NCBI GenBank assembly: GCA_903904655.1
Contig: CAIVDK010000351.1
Span: 1 to 32,536 of the forward strand
Length of the DNA stretch: 32,536 bases
Origin: an uncultured delta proteobacterium
GTDB taxonomy: Bacteria; Desulfobacterota; Syntrophia; Syntrophales; Smithellaceae
Reading direction: 5' to 3'
The notes under the pieces are model-generated. The model saw only the letters and a program-made list of their open reading frames with translations. It was not told the origin of the DNA and ran no database searches. Below, piece after piece: positions 16,418 to 25,400 of the stretch (positions are counted from its first letter, which is position 1; each line of letters begins with the position of its first letter). A program made the position numbers and the translations under genes.

Positions 16418-17569
16418 TCACACTTTGATTTTGCCTTCTTTCATCATTTTTGTGGCCTTAAAAATATCGAGAGGGAACTTTTTGTATATTTCTTCAAGCT
16501 TTACCAGGAGAACCGGATAACCGATCCCCTGAGCGAGCGCAAAGGGACCAAAAGGAGACCCGCCGCCGTTGGCCATCGCCAGATCGATTTCCTTGGGATC
16601 ATCCGCCACACCTTCTTCCAGCACTTTCGTCGCTTCGTTGACCTGTAACGCAACCAGATGATTCAGATCGAATTCCTTGGTCGCCTTAGCCAGATCAATG
16701 GCCGGTCTGCCCTTCGACCAGTCATAAAACCCCTTACCCGTTTTTTTACCGAGGTTGCCGACTTTCAAATAAGATTCTATCGCGTCGGAAGGTTTGTAAT
16801 CGCCGGAAAGCACCGAAGCAAAATATTCCAGACCATGCACCGCGACATCAATGCCAACATAGTCCAAAAGTTCGAATGGCGCCATCGCCATGATGGGCTT
16901 AAACGCTGCGTCAAACTCTTCCGGCGTGGGATGGCCCGCTTCCAGAATTTTGGAAAGCAAAAGCAACGTCGGTTCGTTGACCCGGTTGTAAATGAACCCC
17001 GGCGAGTCTTTCCTAACGATAACCGGAACTTTTTTAATTTTTTTGGCGATGTCATAGCCGATCTGAATAGATTCGTCGGATGTCTTGCCGCCTTTGATGA
17101 CTTCCACCAGTTTCATCAGAATGGCCGGGTTGAAAAAATGATAGCCGATCACCTTCTCCGGCCTCTGTGTGGCCAAAGCAATGTCCGTGATGCTGATATT
17201 GGATGTGTTCGACGCCAAAATGGCGTGCTTGGGGGCGAACTTGTCCAGATCGGCAAAGACGCTTCTTTTGAGTTCGAGTTTTTCCGGCACGGCTTCAATA
17301 ATGAAATCCGCATCCTTCACAGCTGTCTGCAAATCCACCATCGGAGTAAGACGCGCCAGAGCGTCATTGTATGCCTCCGGTGTCACTTTTCCTTTTTCCT
17401 TGAATTTGTCAAAACTGGCTTTGATACCGGCCATTCCTTTATCCACAAATCTCTGTTCGATGTCCCGCAAAACAACGGTATAACCGCCCAACAAGCAGGA
17501 TGCCGCGATTCCGTGTCCCATATCTCCTGCACCGATCATTGCAATCTTCTTTACGTCTTCAGCTTTCAT
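16418..17569 (-). CDS. 3-hydroxyacyl-CoA dehydrogenase
   Basis: NAD-dependent oxidation of 3-hydroxyacyl-CoA in beta-oxidation. The 383 residues contain the Rossmann motif GAGDMG (13-18), IIEAVPEKLELK, the ASNTSNI segment, GYHFFNPA with catalytic His, and KDSPGFIYNRV. A second 3HCDH C-terminal domain includes GNLGKKTGKGFYDWSKG and DLAMANGGGSPFGPFALAQ. There is no crotonase domain, so this is the stand-alone form. It follows the acyl-CoA dehydrogenase gene by 58 nt and both probably form one fatty-acid or acyl-CoA oxidation operon. Chain-length preference is unknown. Confidence 0.9.
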   Translation of the reverse strand: MKAEDVKKIAMIGAGDMGHGIAASCLLGGYTVVLRDIEQRFVDKGMAGIKASFDKFKEKGKVTPEAYNDALARLTPMVDLQTAVKDADFIIEAVPEKLELKRSVFADLDKFAPKHAILASNTSNISITDIALATQRPEKVIGYHFFNPAILMKLVEVIKGGKTSDESIQIGYDIAKKIKKVPVIVRKDSPGFIYNRVNEPTLLLLSKILEAGHPTPEEFDAAFKPIMAMAPFELLDYVGIDVAVHGLEYFASVLSGDYKPSDAIESYLKVGNLGKKTGKGFYDWSKGRPAIDLAKATKEFDLNHLVALQVNEATKVLEEGVADDPKEIDLAMANGGGSPFGPFALAQGIGYPVLLVKLEEIYKKFPLDIFKATKMMKEGKIKV

Positions 17570-17627
17570 TTTGATTTTCCCTCCTTACCTTTAGGATTTT
17601 TGCCCTGATTTCGTCGTTATCATATAT

Positions 17628-19493
17628 TTACTCTTTCAGCGCTCCGGTAAAGTTGTCCGCCTCGACCTTCAGCGCCGCGCCTTCGTTGTTCATGATGCAG
17701 GCAAGGCGGCCGTAGAATTTGGGAAATTCCGCGCCGATGAAAAACTGCGACGACAGCACGCGGCCGCTGTAATAGGCGGCTTCCGGGTTGTCGGCCAGAA
17801 TCTTCTGCCGGTCGGCGCCTTTGGCATCGCCCAACAACGCTTTGGCTTTGGGAGTGGTGATGGTGAGGCTCCATAGATGCAGCCAGGCCAGAATCAGCGG
17901 ATACATGGCCTGCTGGAAGGGTGTTGCGTTATTGAGCAGAAGGAGAATCTTCATTTCGCTCATCTGCTTCTTCATCATCTCGATCATCTCGTCGAGTTTT
18001 GCCAGACCGTCGACGACCGGATTGACATACTTGTCGTCGACGACGCCTTTGGCCTTCGCAATCGTGCCATTCATCCATTCCTTGAGCTGGGAGTAGTTGT
18101 ACATCTCGGGATTCATGAGAATCTTGCGCATGACCAGGTCGAGTGACTGGATGGCGTTGGTCCCCTCATAGATCGAAAAAACTTTGGTGTCGCGGGCGTA
18201 CTGTTCGACCGGGTATTCCTGGCAGAAGCCGTAACCACCGTAAACCTGCATCGCCTCGGCGGTGACGAGCCAGGAGGCGTCGGAGATGCCGGCCTTCACG
18301 ATCGGAGTCAGGATTTCGACGATACCGGTCGCTCTTTTCACTTCTTCGGGATCTTTCGATGCATGCATGATATCCTCGTGATAGGCAAGGAAGAGGCACA
18401 GCATACTCATCCCCTCGACGTTGCTCTTCATGTAAAGGAGCATCCGCTTCACGTCCGGGTGATTGATGATGGTCACGGGGCCGCCTTTGGGATTGGTAAT
18501 GAGGGCGCTCTGAACTCTGTTGCGGGCGTAAGTTACAGCGTGCAGGTAAGCGGCACTGGAGCAACCCAGGGCTTGGACACCCGTGTGGATGCGGGCTGCG
18601 TTCATGAGATGGAACATGACCTTCATGCCTTCGCGTTCTTTGCCCAGCAGGTAGCCGACGCACTTGCCGTTATCGCCAAAATTCAGCGAGGAGGTGGCGT
18701 TTCCTTTAAGGCCCATTTTGTGCTCGATGCCCGAACAGATCATGTCGTTGCGCTTGCCCAGGGAACCATCCTTGTTGATGAGGACTTTGGGAACGACGAA
18801 GATCGAGATCCCCTTGGTCCCTTCCGGATCGCCTTCGATCCTCGCGAGGACCGGGTGAATGATGTTCTCGTTCATGTCGTGTTCGCCGTTGGAGATGAAA
18901 ATCTTTGAGCCGGTGATCAGATAGGTACCATCGGCTTGCTTGACCGCCTTTGTTTTCAGAGCCCCGACATCGGATCCGGCGCCCGGCTCCGTCAGACACA
19001 TGGTGCCGCCCCATTTTCCTTCCAGCAGCTTGGGAACAACCATGTCATAGAGTTCCTTATTAGCGAAGGGGGCGATGATGGCGAGCGCCCCGGTGATCGA
19101 GCCGCAATACATTGTCAGGGATGTGTTTCCGGCATTGAAATACTCGGCGCAGGCCATCGAGATGCTGGAGGGGAGACCCATCCCGCCCATTTGCTGGGGC
19201 AGGGCCAGGGAATGGAATCCTGACTCGATATAGGCATTGAATCCCTTTTTGAACGATTCGGGAACCTTGACCTCGCCCGTTTTGGGATCGAACTTCAGGC
19301 CCGTCTTGTCCCCTTCGGCATTGGTCGGATAAAACTGCTGGATGGCAATCTTTTCTGCCAGTTCGAGCGTATCTTCATAGACGCTCCTGTCAAAATCTTT
19401 GAATGCCTCAAACCGGCTCAGTTTCTCCAGCTCCAGCATTTCAAACAGGGTAAAACGGACATCACGTGAATCTATTAACTGATTTAACGACAT
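17628..19493 (-). CDS. acyl-CoA dehydrogenase (long form with C-terminal extension)
   Basis: FAD-dependent first step of beta-oxidation. In 621 residues: N-terminal extension, CLTEPGAGSDVGALK (166-180, FAD/substrate contact), KIFISNGEHD (about 197-206), YGGYGFCQEYPVEQYARD (418-435) and the catalytic base in IYEGTNAIQ (Glu443). About 150 further residues follow, matching the C-terminal domain of the ~600-residue acyl-CoA dehydrogenases common in syntrophic and sulfate-reducing bacteria. The RBS (AAGGAGG) is strong. The gene looks more GC-rich than its neighbours. An upstream palindrome GAACGTTC within AT-rich DNA could be a regulator site; this is speculative. Confidence 0.92.
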   Translation of the reverse strand: MSLNQLIDSRDVRFTLFEMLELEKLSRFEAFKDFDRSVYEDTLELAEKIAIQQFYPTNAEGDKTGLKFDPKTGEVKVPESFKKGFNAYIESGFHSLALPQQMGGMGLPSSISMACAEYFNAGNTSLTMYCGSITGALAIIAPFANKELYDMVVPKLLEGKWGGTMCLTEPGAGSDVGALKTKAVKQADGTYLITGSKIFISNGEHDMNENIIHPVLARIEGDPEGTKGISIFVVPKVLINKDGSLGKRNDMICSGIEHKMGLKGNATSSLNFGDNGKCVGYLLGKEREGMKVMFHLMNAARIHTGVQALGCSSAAYLHAVTYARNRVQSALITNPKGGPVTIINHPDVKRMLLYMKSNVEGMSMLCLFLAYHEDIMHASKDPEEVKRATGIVEILTPIVKAGISDASWLVTAEAMQVYGGYGFCQEYPVEQYARDTKVFSIYEGTNAIQSLDLVMRKILMNPEMYNYSQLKEWMNGTIAKAKGVVDDKYVNPVVDGLAKLDEMIEMMKKQMSEMKILLLLNNATPFQQAMYPLILAWLHLWSLTITTPKAKALLGDAKGADRQKILADNPEAAYYSGRVLSSQFFIGAEFPKFYGRLACIMNNEGAALKVEADNFTGALKE

Positions 19494-19679
19494 AAATACC
19501 TCCTTAAAAATAATATTTTTTATCCCTTGTTAATACGGGACGGGTATCAAGATTTTTTTGACAAACGCTCAGAGATTGATATCGAACGTTCATTTTTTTC
19601 TTAGCAGATAAGAAATGAAACGCAAGAAATATTTTTAATTATCTTCAATGTTTATGATTTTAAATAAAAAAATTACTCT

Positions 19680-20039
19680 TTATTCTTCTCCTTGATAGAT
19701 GCAGCCGGATTCTGGACTTTCCTGAACGATGATCTTATACAATTGCGGCAGTACGGGTCGAAGCCGCCGCCAGATCCACTGGCATAAGTTTTCCGAAGTG
19801 GGATTTTCCAGACCTTCGATATTGTTTAAATTTTTATGATCCAATTGGTCCAGGACCGGTTCAAAAGCAGCCGAAATATCGGCAAAATCCATAACCCAGC
19901 CGGTGCGGGGGTCGGCAAAACCCCGGATGTGAATTTCAACGCGGAAGGAATGGCCATGCAGCTTGGCGCACTTGTGGCCGACAGGAACACAGGGCAGATG
20001 ATGCGCCGCGTCAAATTTGAACACTTTATAAATTTCCAT
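19680..20039 (-). CDS. queD: 6-carboxy-5,6,7,8-tetrahydropterin synthase QueD
   Basis: Converts 7,8-dihydroneopterin triphosphate to 6-carboxytetrahydropterin in queuosine (preQ0) synthesis. The 119 residues match E. coli QueD along their length: DAAHHLP with Zn-ligand His13, catalytic Cys24 in GHKCAKLHGHSF, Zn ligands His28 and His30, DFADISAAFEPVLDQLDHKNLN and ENPTSENLCQWIW, ending in GCIYQGEE. It starts 10 nt after queE and belongs to the same transcript. Confidence 0.95.
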   Translation of the reverse strand: MEIYKVFKFDAAHHLPCVPVGHKCAKLHGHSFRVEIHIRGFADPRTGWVMDFADISAAFEPVLDQLDHKNLNNIEGLENPTSENLCQWIWRRLRPVLPQLYKIIVQESPESGCIYQGEE

Positions 20040-20049
20040 TTTTCATTCC

Positions 20050-20679
20050 TTATCGAACACCTAATATTTTATGCAACTGCAAACTGATTCGCCACTCGGG
20101 ATGAGCCAGAACATACTCCAAGGTCTGCCTTGTGGCCTGTTCCTGACCAGCGCCATCCATTGGCTGCAGAAAAAAATGCCGGAAATTGAGTTTTACATAT
20201 TGTTCCAGTTCGGCCCCGTCCTGCGGATAGACCAGTTTCAACTCATGCCCGCTTACCTGCGCCAACTCCACAGAGGCTTTGGGACTGACACAAATCCAAT
20301 CAATGCCCGCAGGCGCTGCGAGCGTGCCGTTGGTCTCCACGGCTATTTCAAAATTTTCTTCATGCAGGGCGGCAATCAACTCGTCATCGATCTGCAGCAA
20401 GGGTTCTCCGCCGGTGCAAACCACAAAGCGGCGACCGTTTGATTGCGGCCAGTTTTGAGCTATCTTTTTGACCAAAAAGTTTGCGGTTTTATATGATCCG
20501 CCATCGTTGCCGTCCGTCCCGACAAAATCCGTATCACAAAATTTGCAGAGCGCATCTTTTCGGTCTTCTTCTTTACCGGACCACAAATTACATCCGGCAA
20601 AACGGCAAAAAACCGCCGGGCGGCCACTGTAATAACCTTCCCCCTGGACCGAATAAAATATTTCCTTAACAGAATACAT
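20050..20679 (-). CDS. queE: 7-carboxy-7-deazaguanine synthase QueE
   Basis: Radical-SAM enzyme forming 7-carboxy-7-deazaguanine. In the 209 residues the cluster cysteines follow a CX14CX2C spacing (Cys30, Cys45, Cys48), the known QueE variant of the usual CX3CX2C loop. FYSVQGEGYYSGRPAVFCR (8-26) is characteristic, as are CTGGEPLLQ (SAM-binding GGE) and VETNGT. It lies between queD (10 nt downstream) and a 200-bp repeat-filled gap that separates it from queC. QueC, QueD and QueE together supply the preQ0 part of the queuosine pathway; queF/tgt/queA are not in the window. Confidence 0.94.
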   Translation of the reverse strand: MYSVKEIFYSVQGEGYYSGRPAVFCRFAGCNLWSGKEEDRKDALCKFCDTDFVGTDGNDGGSYKTANFLVKKIAQNWPQSNGRRFVVCTGGEPLLQIDDELIAALHEENFEIAVETNGTLAAPAGIDWICVSPKASVELAQVSGHELKLVYPQDGAELEQYVKLNFRHFFLQPMDGAGQEQATRQTLEYVLAHPEWRISLQLHKILGVR

Positions 20680-20690
20680 AAGTCCTTTAT

Positions 20691-20732
20691 GCTGAAGGCT
20701 GACCCCCTAAAGGGGGCACGAGACCGAAGGCT
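20691..20732 (+). repeat. REP-like repeat, copy B (left half of doublet)
   Basis: GCTGAAGGCTGACCCCCTAA followed by AGGGGGCACGAGACCGAAGG and CT. Core CCCCCT-AA-AGGGGG plus arm CGAGACCGAAGGCT. The arm is complementary, 12 of 14 positions, to the arm of inverted copy C 120 bp away, so the pair could fold as one long hairpin. Confidence 0.75.
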
Positions 20733-20792
20733 AAAGCCATTCAAGCCATGTTCGAATTTAACTTTGTGTCTTTGCGCCCCTGTAACTCTGTG

Positions 20793-20825
20793 CCTCGCGC
20801 CACCTCGCTTACCCTCGCGCCACCT
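20793..20825. repeat. 13-bp direct repeat inside the REP doublet spacer
   Basis: CCTCGCGCCACCT occurs at 20793-20805 and again at 20813-20825. The second copy merges into the small palindrome CACCTTCAGGTGG. The neighbouring phrase CTTTGTGTCTTTGCGCC (from about 20762) has a repetitive T/G/C texture and is not coding. Confidence 0.6.
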
Positions 20826-20853
20826 TCAGGTGGTCAGAGTATCAGGTGGTTGT

Positions 20854-20893
20854 CCTTCAGCCTTCAGCCTCGTCCCCCCTTAGGGGGTCAGCC
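20854..20893 (-). repeat. REP-like repeat, copy C (inverted; overlaps queC end)
   Basis: Reads CCTTCAGCCTTCAGCCTCGT, CCCCCCTTAGGGGGTCAGCC on the plus strand, the inverse orientation of copy B. Its end overlaps the last codons and stop of queC (stop at 20882-20880), so the QueC C-terminus RLTP is encoded by repeat DNA. Confidence 0.75.
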
Positions 20894-21596
20894 TATACTT
20901 CCCTGGATCCTTCAGCCCCGCTTCCTGAAAGCCTTTCAAACGCAGCAGACAGGAATCACACTGACCGCAGGCAGCGCCGTCCGTTCCCGGATCGTAGCAA
21001 CTATGCGTCAGGGAATAATCAACGTCCAATGCCATGCCTTTACGAATAATCTGCGCCTTGCTTAACGCGATGAGCGGTGTATGAATTTTTAATTTTTGTT
21101 TGCCCTCCACACCGGCTTTGGTCGCCAGATTGGCCATGCGTTCGTAGGCCTCAATATATTCCGGGCGGCAGTCCGGATAGCCGCTGTAGTCCAGGGCATT
21201 CACACCGATAAAAATGTCGGACGACCCGATCACCTCCGCCCACGCCAAAGCATAAGAAAGAAAGATGGTATTGCGCGCCGGAACGTAGGTGATTGGAATA
21301 TCCTTCCCCATTTCTTGCACTGAGCGGCTCTTGGGAACGTCCAGGTCACTGGTCAGAGCGGATCCCCCGATACGACGCAGATCAATATCAACCGTCAGGT
21401 ATCGAGGCACGAAATAGCGTTTGGCAATGCGCGCGGCGGCTTCCAATTCAACCAGGTGACGTTGACCATACCGGAAGCTCAAGGCACATATCTCAAATCC
21501 CCTGCTCCGGGCAATGGCCAGTGTGGTGGCGGAATCAATGCCGCCGGAGAGCAAAATGACAGCTTTCTTGATTGGTTTATCGACTTCGTTTTTCAT
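20880..21596 (-). CDS. queC: 7-cyano-7-deazaguanine synthase QueC
   Basis: ATP-dependent conversion of 7-carboxy-7-deazaguanine to preQ0. In the 238 residues: PP-loop [10 protein letters not shown] (15-24), [41 protein letters not shown], and the Zn site [18 protein letters not shown] near 203-220. The family fold is complete up to [11 protein letters not shown]. The last residues KYRLTP and the stop fall in a REP-like repeat, so the original 3' end was probably replaced. It is separated from queE by about 200 bp but is on the same strand, and follows tatD by 40 nt. Confidence 0.95.
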   Translation of the reverse strand: MKNEVDKPIKKAVILLSGGIDSATTLAIARSRGFEICALSFRYGQRHLVELEAAARIAKRYFVPRYLTVDIDLRRIGGSALTSDLDVPKSRSVQEMGKDIPITYVPARNTIFLSYALAWAEVIGSSDIFIGVNALDYSGYPDCRPEYIEAYERMANLATKAGVEGKQKLKIHTPLIALSKAQIIRKGMALDVDYSLTHSCYDPGTDGAACGQCDSCLLRLKGFQEAGLKDPGKYRLTP

Positions 21597-21636
21597 GGTC
21601 AGATTTTCTATCAGATTTTGTAAAAAATCGCCCGAG

Positions 21637-22413
21637 CTATTTAGCGGGAGAGGTTTTGATGCGGAAAAGCTTCCGGGTGTTAACGGCTGCCGTTTGCGCC
21701 ACGTCTTCCCAGGTCATGCCCTTGATTTCGGCAACTTTTTTTGCCGTATGGATAATAAATGACGGTTCGTTTCTTTTACCGCGATGCGGGACGGGCGTCA
21801 GATAAGGACAATCCGTTTCCAAAAGAATCGAATCAAGCGGCGCCTGCCTTACAACCTCATGCAACACTTTAGACTTATCAAAAGTCACGACACCGGGCAC
21901 GGAAATATAAAAACCCAGGTCAATACACTTCTTGGCCATGGCCCAGTCACCGGAAAAACAATGAAAGACACCCCAGCGGATGCCGGAGGTTTTCACCATG
22001 CTGAGCGTCTCTTCATGAGCGTCGCGGTCATGGATAATTACCGGCAGATTGAGTTCGTTCGCCAATTCCATTTGCTTGGCAAACATTTCTATTTGTTTTT
22101 CACGCGGCGAAATATTGCGAAAGAAATCCAGACCAATTTCGCCATAGGCGACAACTTTCGGATCTTGCGCCAGCACCTTCAGTTCATCGAATGATTTGTC
22201 GTTTGATTTGGCCACATCATGGGGATGAACCCCGACGGTTGCATAAACGTTTTCGTATTGACGGGCAATCATTAGCGCTTTACGGCTCAAGCCCGGATTT
22301 GTTCCCACTGTGATGATACAGTCAACCCCTGCGAGGCTGGCCCGTTCGATCACGTCCTTACGGTCGGAATCGAATTCTTTCATTTCCAGGTGGGCATGGG
22401 AGTCAACCAGCAT
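21637..22413 (-). CDS. tatD: TatD-family metal-dependent hydrolase (DNase)
   Basis: TIM-barrel metallo-hydrolase of the TatD/YcfH family, reported as 3'-5' nuclease or deaminase-like fold. The 258 residues show DSHAHLE (His6, His8), GVHPHD, GEIGLDF (metal-bridging Glu), [21 protein letters not shown] and [21 protein letters not shown]. The gene is 5 nt behind a small 55-residue gene and 40 nt before queC. A joint transcript is likely. The subfamily (TatD, YcfH or YjjV) is not decided; the length fits YcfH-type. Confidence 0.9.
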   Translation of the reverse strand: MLVDSHAHLEMKEFDSDRKDVIERASLAGVDCIITVGTNPGLSRKALMIARQYENVYATVGVHPHDVAKSNDKSFDELKVLAQDPKVVAYGEIGLDFFRNISPREKQIEMFAKQMELANELNLPVIIHDRDAHEETLSMVKTSGIRWGVFHCFSGDWAMAKKCIDLGFYISVPGVVTFDKSKVLHEVVRQAPLDSILLETDCPYLTPVPHRGKRNEPSFIIHTAKKVAEIKGMTWEDVAQTAAVNTRKLFRIKTSPAK

Positions 22414-22418
22414 AACTC

Positions 22419-22586
22419 CTACTTTTCGTTGGCCTGAAACGGAATTTCTTCTGCATTATCGGCCATATCGGGCAGCTTCTTTAAAAGAGCGGATAAATCT
22501 TTTTCTGATAATTCACCGATCAGTACCTTGCGGGAAATGATTCGGCGGTCGGTTTTGAGTAATTCTGAGTTGATTCTTCTGGGCAT
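22419..22586 (-). CDS. small conserved-looking protein, 55 residues
   Basis: ATG 22586 with GGAGG 6 nt upstream opens a 55-residue frame, MPRRINSELLKTDRRIISRK, then VLIGELSEKDLSALLKKLPD and MADNAEEIPFQANEK. It is basic in the first half, acidic in the second, and predicted helical with no membrane segment. The stop is 5 nt before tatD, which argues for translation in the same operon. I do not recognise the family. Strong RBS, tight spacing and clean frame make it more than a chance ORF. Confidence 0.7.
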   Translation of the reverse strand: MPRRINSELLKTDRRIISRKVLIGELSEKDLSALLKKLPDMADNAEEIPFQANEK

Positions 22587-22757
22587 TTAAATCCTCCTGG
22601 GAAACATAGCCTGTAAACTTTTTCATATTCATTCTTAACTATGGCGGACTAGTATTCTATTTTAACAACATAATCAAGCCCCAAGAGTTTTGTGATGAAT
22701 TGTGGCATTAAATAAATATTCAACTTTGATGACACAGTTGCCGTACATATCATAAAA

Positions 22758-23585
22758 TTATCTTTTCAAGCGGGGGTCGGACGCGTCGCGTATGCCTTCA
22801 CCCAATAAATTATAGCCGACTACCGTGATAAGAATCGCCAGGCCCGGATAAAGCGACAGCCACCAGGCGATATCGATATTATCTTTGCCTGCCGTCAGAA
22901 TATTCCCCCAGCTGGGCGTCGGCGGCTGCACGCCGATTCCCAAAAAACTCAGGGCCGACTCCGTCAGAATCGCACCGGCAATGCCGAGGGTAGCCGCAAC
23001 CAGAATGGACGCCAGCGCGTTGGGTAGAATGTGCATAAAAATAATCCGTGCATCATTTGCGCCTATGGCCCGGGCCGCCCGCACGAAATCCCGCTCGCGA
23101 AGCGAGACAAAATCCGCCCGCACCAGGCGAGTCACCCCCATCCAGCCGGTGAGCCCAATCACAATCATAATATTCCAGATCGAAGGCTCCAGAAAGGCGA
23201 TCACCGCCAGGATCAGGAAAAAAGCGGGAAAACAAAGCATGACATCCACAAATCGCATGATCACCGCATCGATCCAACCGCCGTAGAAACCGGCAACGGC
23301 GCCCAGAATCATCCCGATGAGAATTGCGAGACCCGTGGCGACAAAACCGACCTTCAGCGAAATTCGCGCTCCCCAAATCATTCGGGAAAGAACATCGCGC
23401 CCCAGCTGATCCGTGCCAAACCAGTGTTCACCGGACGGCGGCGCCAGGACATTTCTCAGATCAATCGCGCCGGGATCGTAAGGCGCAAGCACGGACGCCA
23501 GGAGCGACACGACAAACAGTAAAATTACAATACCACAGCCGGTCAGCGCCAGTTTGTTCTTATAAAACATTTTCCAGAAACCCAT
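22758..23585 (-). CDS. dppC: DppC-type ABC transporter permease
   Basis: Inner-membrane subunit of a dipeptide/oligopeptide/nickel ABC importer. The 275 residues have an N-terminal OppC-type leader (MGFWKMFYKNKLALTGCGIV), then LAPYDPGAIDLRNVLAPPSGEHWFGTDQLGRDVLSRMIWG, typical of DppC/OppC. About six membrane spans and the EAA loop near RAARAIGANDARIIFMHILPN follow. It follows the DppB-type gene by 12 nt. No ATPase or solute-binding protein lies in the window, so the cognate parts are elsewhere or absent. The substrate is unknown. Confidence 0.88.
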   Translation of the reverse strand: MGFWKMFYKNKLALTGCGIVILLFVVSLLASVLAPYDPGAIDLRNVLAPPSGEHWFGTDQLGRDVLSRMIWGARISLKVGFVATGLAILIGMILGAVAGFYGGWIDAVIMRFVDVMLCFPAFFLILAVIAFLEPSIWNIMIVIGLTGWMGVTRLVRADFVSLRERDFVRAARAIGANDARIIFMHILPNALASILVAATLGIAGAILTESALSFLGIGVQPPTPSWGNILTAGKDNIDIAWWLSLYPGLAILITVVGYNLLGEGIRDASDPRLKR

Positions 23586-23597
23586 CGTTTTACTCTT

Positions 23598-24572
23598 TCA
23601 CGAAATGCGGATACGCGGATCCGCCAGCGCATACGACAAATCGGCAATCAAATTCCCCACCAACGTCAAAATCGCGCCTATCAGCAATATTCCCATGACC
23701 GTCGGATAGTCACGAGCCATCACCGACAGGTAAAACAATTGCCCCATGCCCGGAATCGCAAAAATAGTTTCAAAGATGACACTGCCTCCGATCAGGCCGG
23801 GGATGGACAATCCCAGGATGGTAATCGCCGGCAATAGCGCATTGCGCAAGGCATGTTTATAAATAACCTGTCTTTCGCTCAACCCCTTGGCGCGCGCCGT
23901 CAAAATGTAATCCTGCCTGATGACCTCCAGCATATTCGCCCGCATGTAGCGGGAAAGCCCGGCCAATCCTCCGAAAGCGGATATGAAGACCGGCAGAATC
24001 AGATGCTTGACCAGATCCGCCAACTGTCCCCAGGCACTGAGATATTCATAATTCAGGGACCGCAATCCCGAAATCGGCAGCCACCCCAGGTGAATGCCGA
24101 AAAAAATCATCATGAGCAACGCCAGCCAGAAGGTCGGCACAGCAAAACCGATAAATACAAGCACAGCGGTCACTTTATCAAAAAGCGAATCCTGATGAAC
24201 CGCCGACAAAACGCCAATCGGCACAGCCACCGCAATAATAATGATCAGCGATAGGAAATTGATAATAACTGTGATCGGCAGACGCTCCAGAATCTTGTCT
24301 GCCACCTTCCGGTGGTCGGATGAAAAGGAAGTGCCCAAATCACCGCGCCCCAGTTTCGTGAGCCATGACCAGTATTGAACATGGATGGGCTTATCCAGTT
24401 CATACATGCTCATCAGCCGCTCTTTCATCTCGGTCGACGCTTTCGGATTCATCTGCGTCTGCAAATCCGTTGGCGATCCGGGCGCCAGACGCATCACAAA
24501 AAAACAAATAACGGTGATGCCGAGCAGAAGCGGAATCATAAAGAGGATTCTCTTGATCAGATAGTTACTCAC
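23598..24572 (-). CDS. dppB: DppB-type ABC transporter permease
   Basis: Partner permease of the DppC-type subunit. The 324 residues begin [20 protein letters not shown], a standard DppB/OppB start. RLAPGSPTD follows and there are six predicted spans. The EAA motif is [26 protein letters not shown], and [16 protein letters not shown] and [10 protein letters not shown] are typical near the end. It starts 24 nt after the TIM-barrel isomerase gene, so the three form one minus-strand unit. Confidence 0.9.
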   Translation of the reverse strand: MSNYLIKRILFMIPLLLGITVICFFVMRLAPGSPTDLQTQMNPKASTEMKERLMSMYELDKPIHVQYWSWLTKLGRGDLGTSFSSDHRKVADKILERLPITVIINFLSLIIIIAVAVPIGVLSAVHQDSLFDKVTAVLVFIGFAVPTFWLALLMMIFFGIHLGWLPISGLRSLNYEYLSAWGQLADLVKHLILPVFISAFGGLAGLSRYMRANMLEVIRQDYILTARAKGLSERQVIYKHALRNALLPAITILGLSIPGLIGGSVIFETIFAIPGMGQLFYLSVMARDYPTVMGILLIGAILTLVGNLIADLSYALADPRIRIS

Positions 24573-24596
24573 ATTATTCTCCGCGGTAGGTTTTTT

Positions 24597-25400
24597 TTAA
24601 TCCGCCTTATCCCCGTCATACCAAAGCGATATTTTTTGCAAATTAACCACCGACTGCCAAAGATGTTCCTGCGCATGCGCTTCCAGCGTGATCGTTGGCC
24701 TGGCTTTCATATCTTTCAGCGCCATGAAAAACCGCTCGAAAGGGAACGTCGCCGCGCCCACCGGCAGATGCTCATCAAACTTGCCGAAGTTATCATGCAG
24801 ATGCAGATGACCGATATAACGGCCCATCTGCTCCATCCAGGCTTTCAAAGGCGCATAGGAAAAGACATTGAAATGCCCCGTGTCAAAACAAAAACAAATC
24901 TGATCCGAAGCAAGCATTTCAAACAACCGGCTTAAAATGTGCGGTTCTTTTTCATAAACATTTTCCAGAGCAATGATGGTCGCTGCGTCTTTGGCCACCG
25001 GAATAAGCTGACGCCAGAAATTGACGCTATTTTCCAGCCACAAATCATCGCAGTCCACATAGTAGCGGTCGTCAAAGGACGGATGGCAGACAATTTTCAG
25101 TGGTTGAAAATGCGGTGTTAGGTCAAACACCTGTCGAATCCGATCCAGGCTGCTCTTTCGGATCTGATCATCGAGCGCACCGGGACGCAAATCTACAAAA
25201 GGAGCGTGAAAAGTCACTTTCAATCCGGCATCTTTTAATCTGTGAGCGGTCTCGGCACACTTATTTTTATCCAGTGATTGTAACGCATAGTGGCTGAAAT
25301 AAATCTCCAGATTGAGCTTCTTCTCCAGAATCATCGGCAGATACTGGGACAGGAGCTGATAAGGCATATGCGCATGAATTTTTCTTAAAATATCGAGCAT
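24597..25400 (-). CDS. xylose-isomerase-like TIM-barrel protein
   Basis: AP endonuclease family 2 / sugar phosphate isomerase-epimerase fold, 267 residues. Signs are LKVTFHAPFVDLRPG, ICHPSF-type strand (KIVCHPSFDDR), IALENVYEKEPH (metal-binding Glu), CFCFDTGHFNVF (Asp/His), YIGHLHLHDNFGKFDEHLPVG and ITLEAH. These match a metal-dependent isomerase, epimerase or endonuclease barrel. Position directly before dppB suggests it acts on an imported compound, but substrate and reaction are open. ATG 25400 has AAAGGGA upstream. Confidence 0.8.
   Translation of the reverse strand: MLDILRKIHAHMPYQLLSQYLPMILEKKLNLEIYFSHYALQSLDKNKCAETAHRLKDAGLKVTFHAPFVDLRPGALDDQIRKSSLDRIRQVFDLTPHFQPLKIVCHPSFDDRYYVDCDDLWLENSVNFWRQLIPVAKDAATIIALENVYEKEPHILSRLFEMLASDQICFCFDTGHFNVFSYAPLKAWMEQMGRYIGHLHLHDNFGKFDEHLPVGAATFPFERFFMALKDMKARPTITLEAHAQEHLWQSVVNLQKISLWYDGDKAD

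Noticed and set aside
19494-19679. Fatty-acid regulator operator (GAACGTTC palindrome) upstream of the acyl-CoA dehydrogenase
   Set aside because: An 8-bp palindrome is too weak alone, and no regulator gene is adjacent.
20680-20879. preQ1 riboswitch or other leader RNA before queE
   Set aside because: The gap is filled by the REP doublet and its spacer; no preQ1-type pseudoknot pattern was seen.
20691-20893. CRISPR array or insertion sequence
   Set aside because: Only an inverted pair of units with unequal spacers, no regular direct repeats and no transposase frame.
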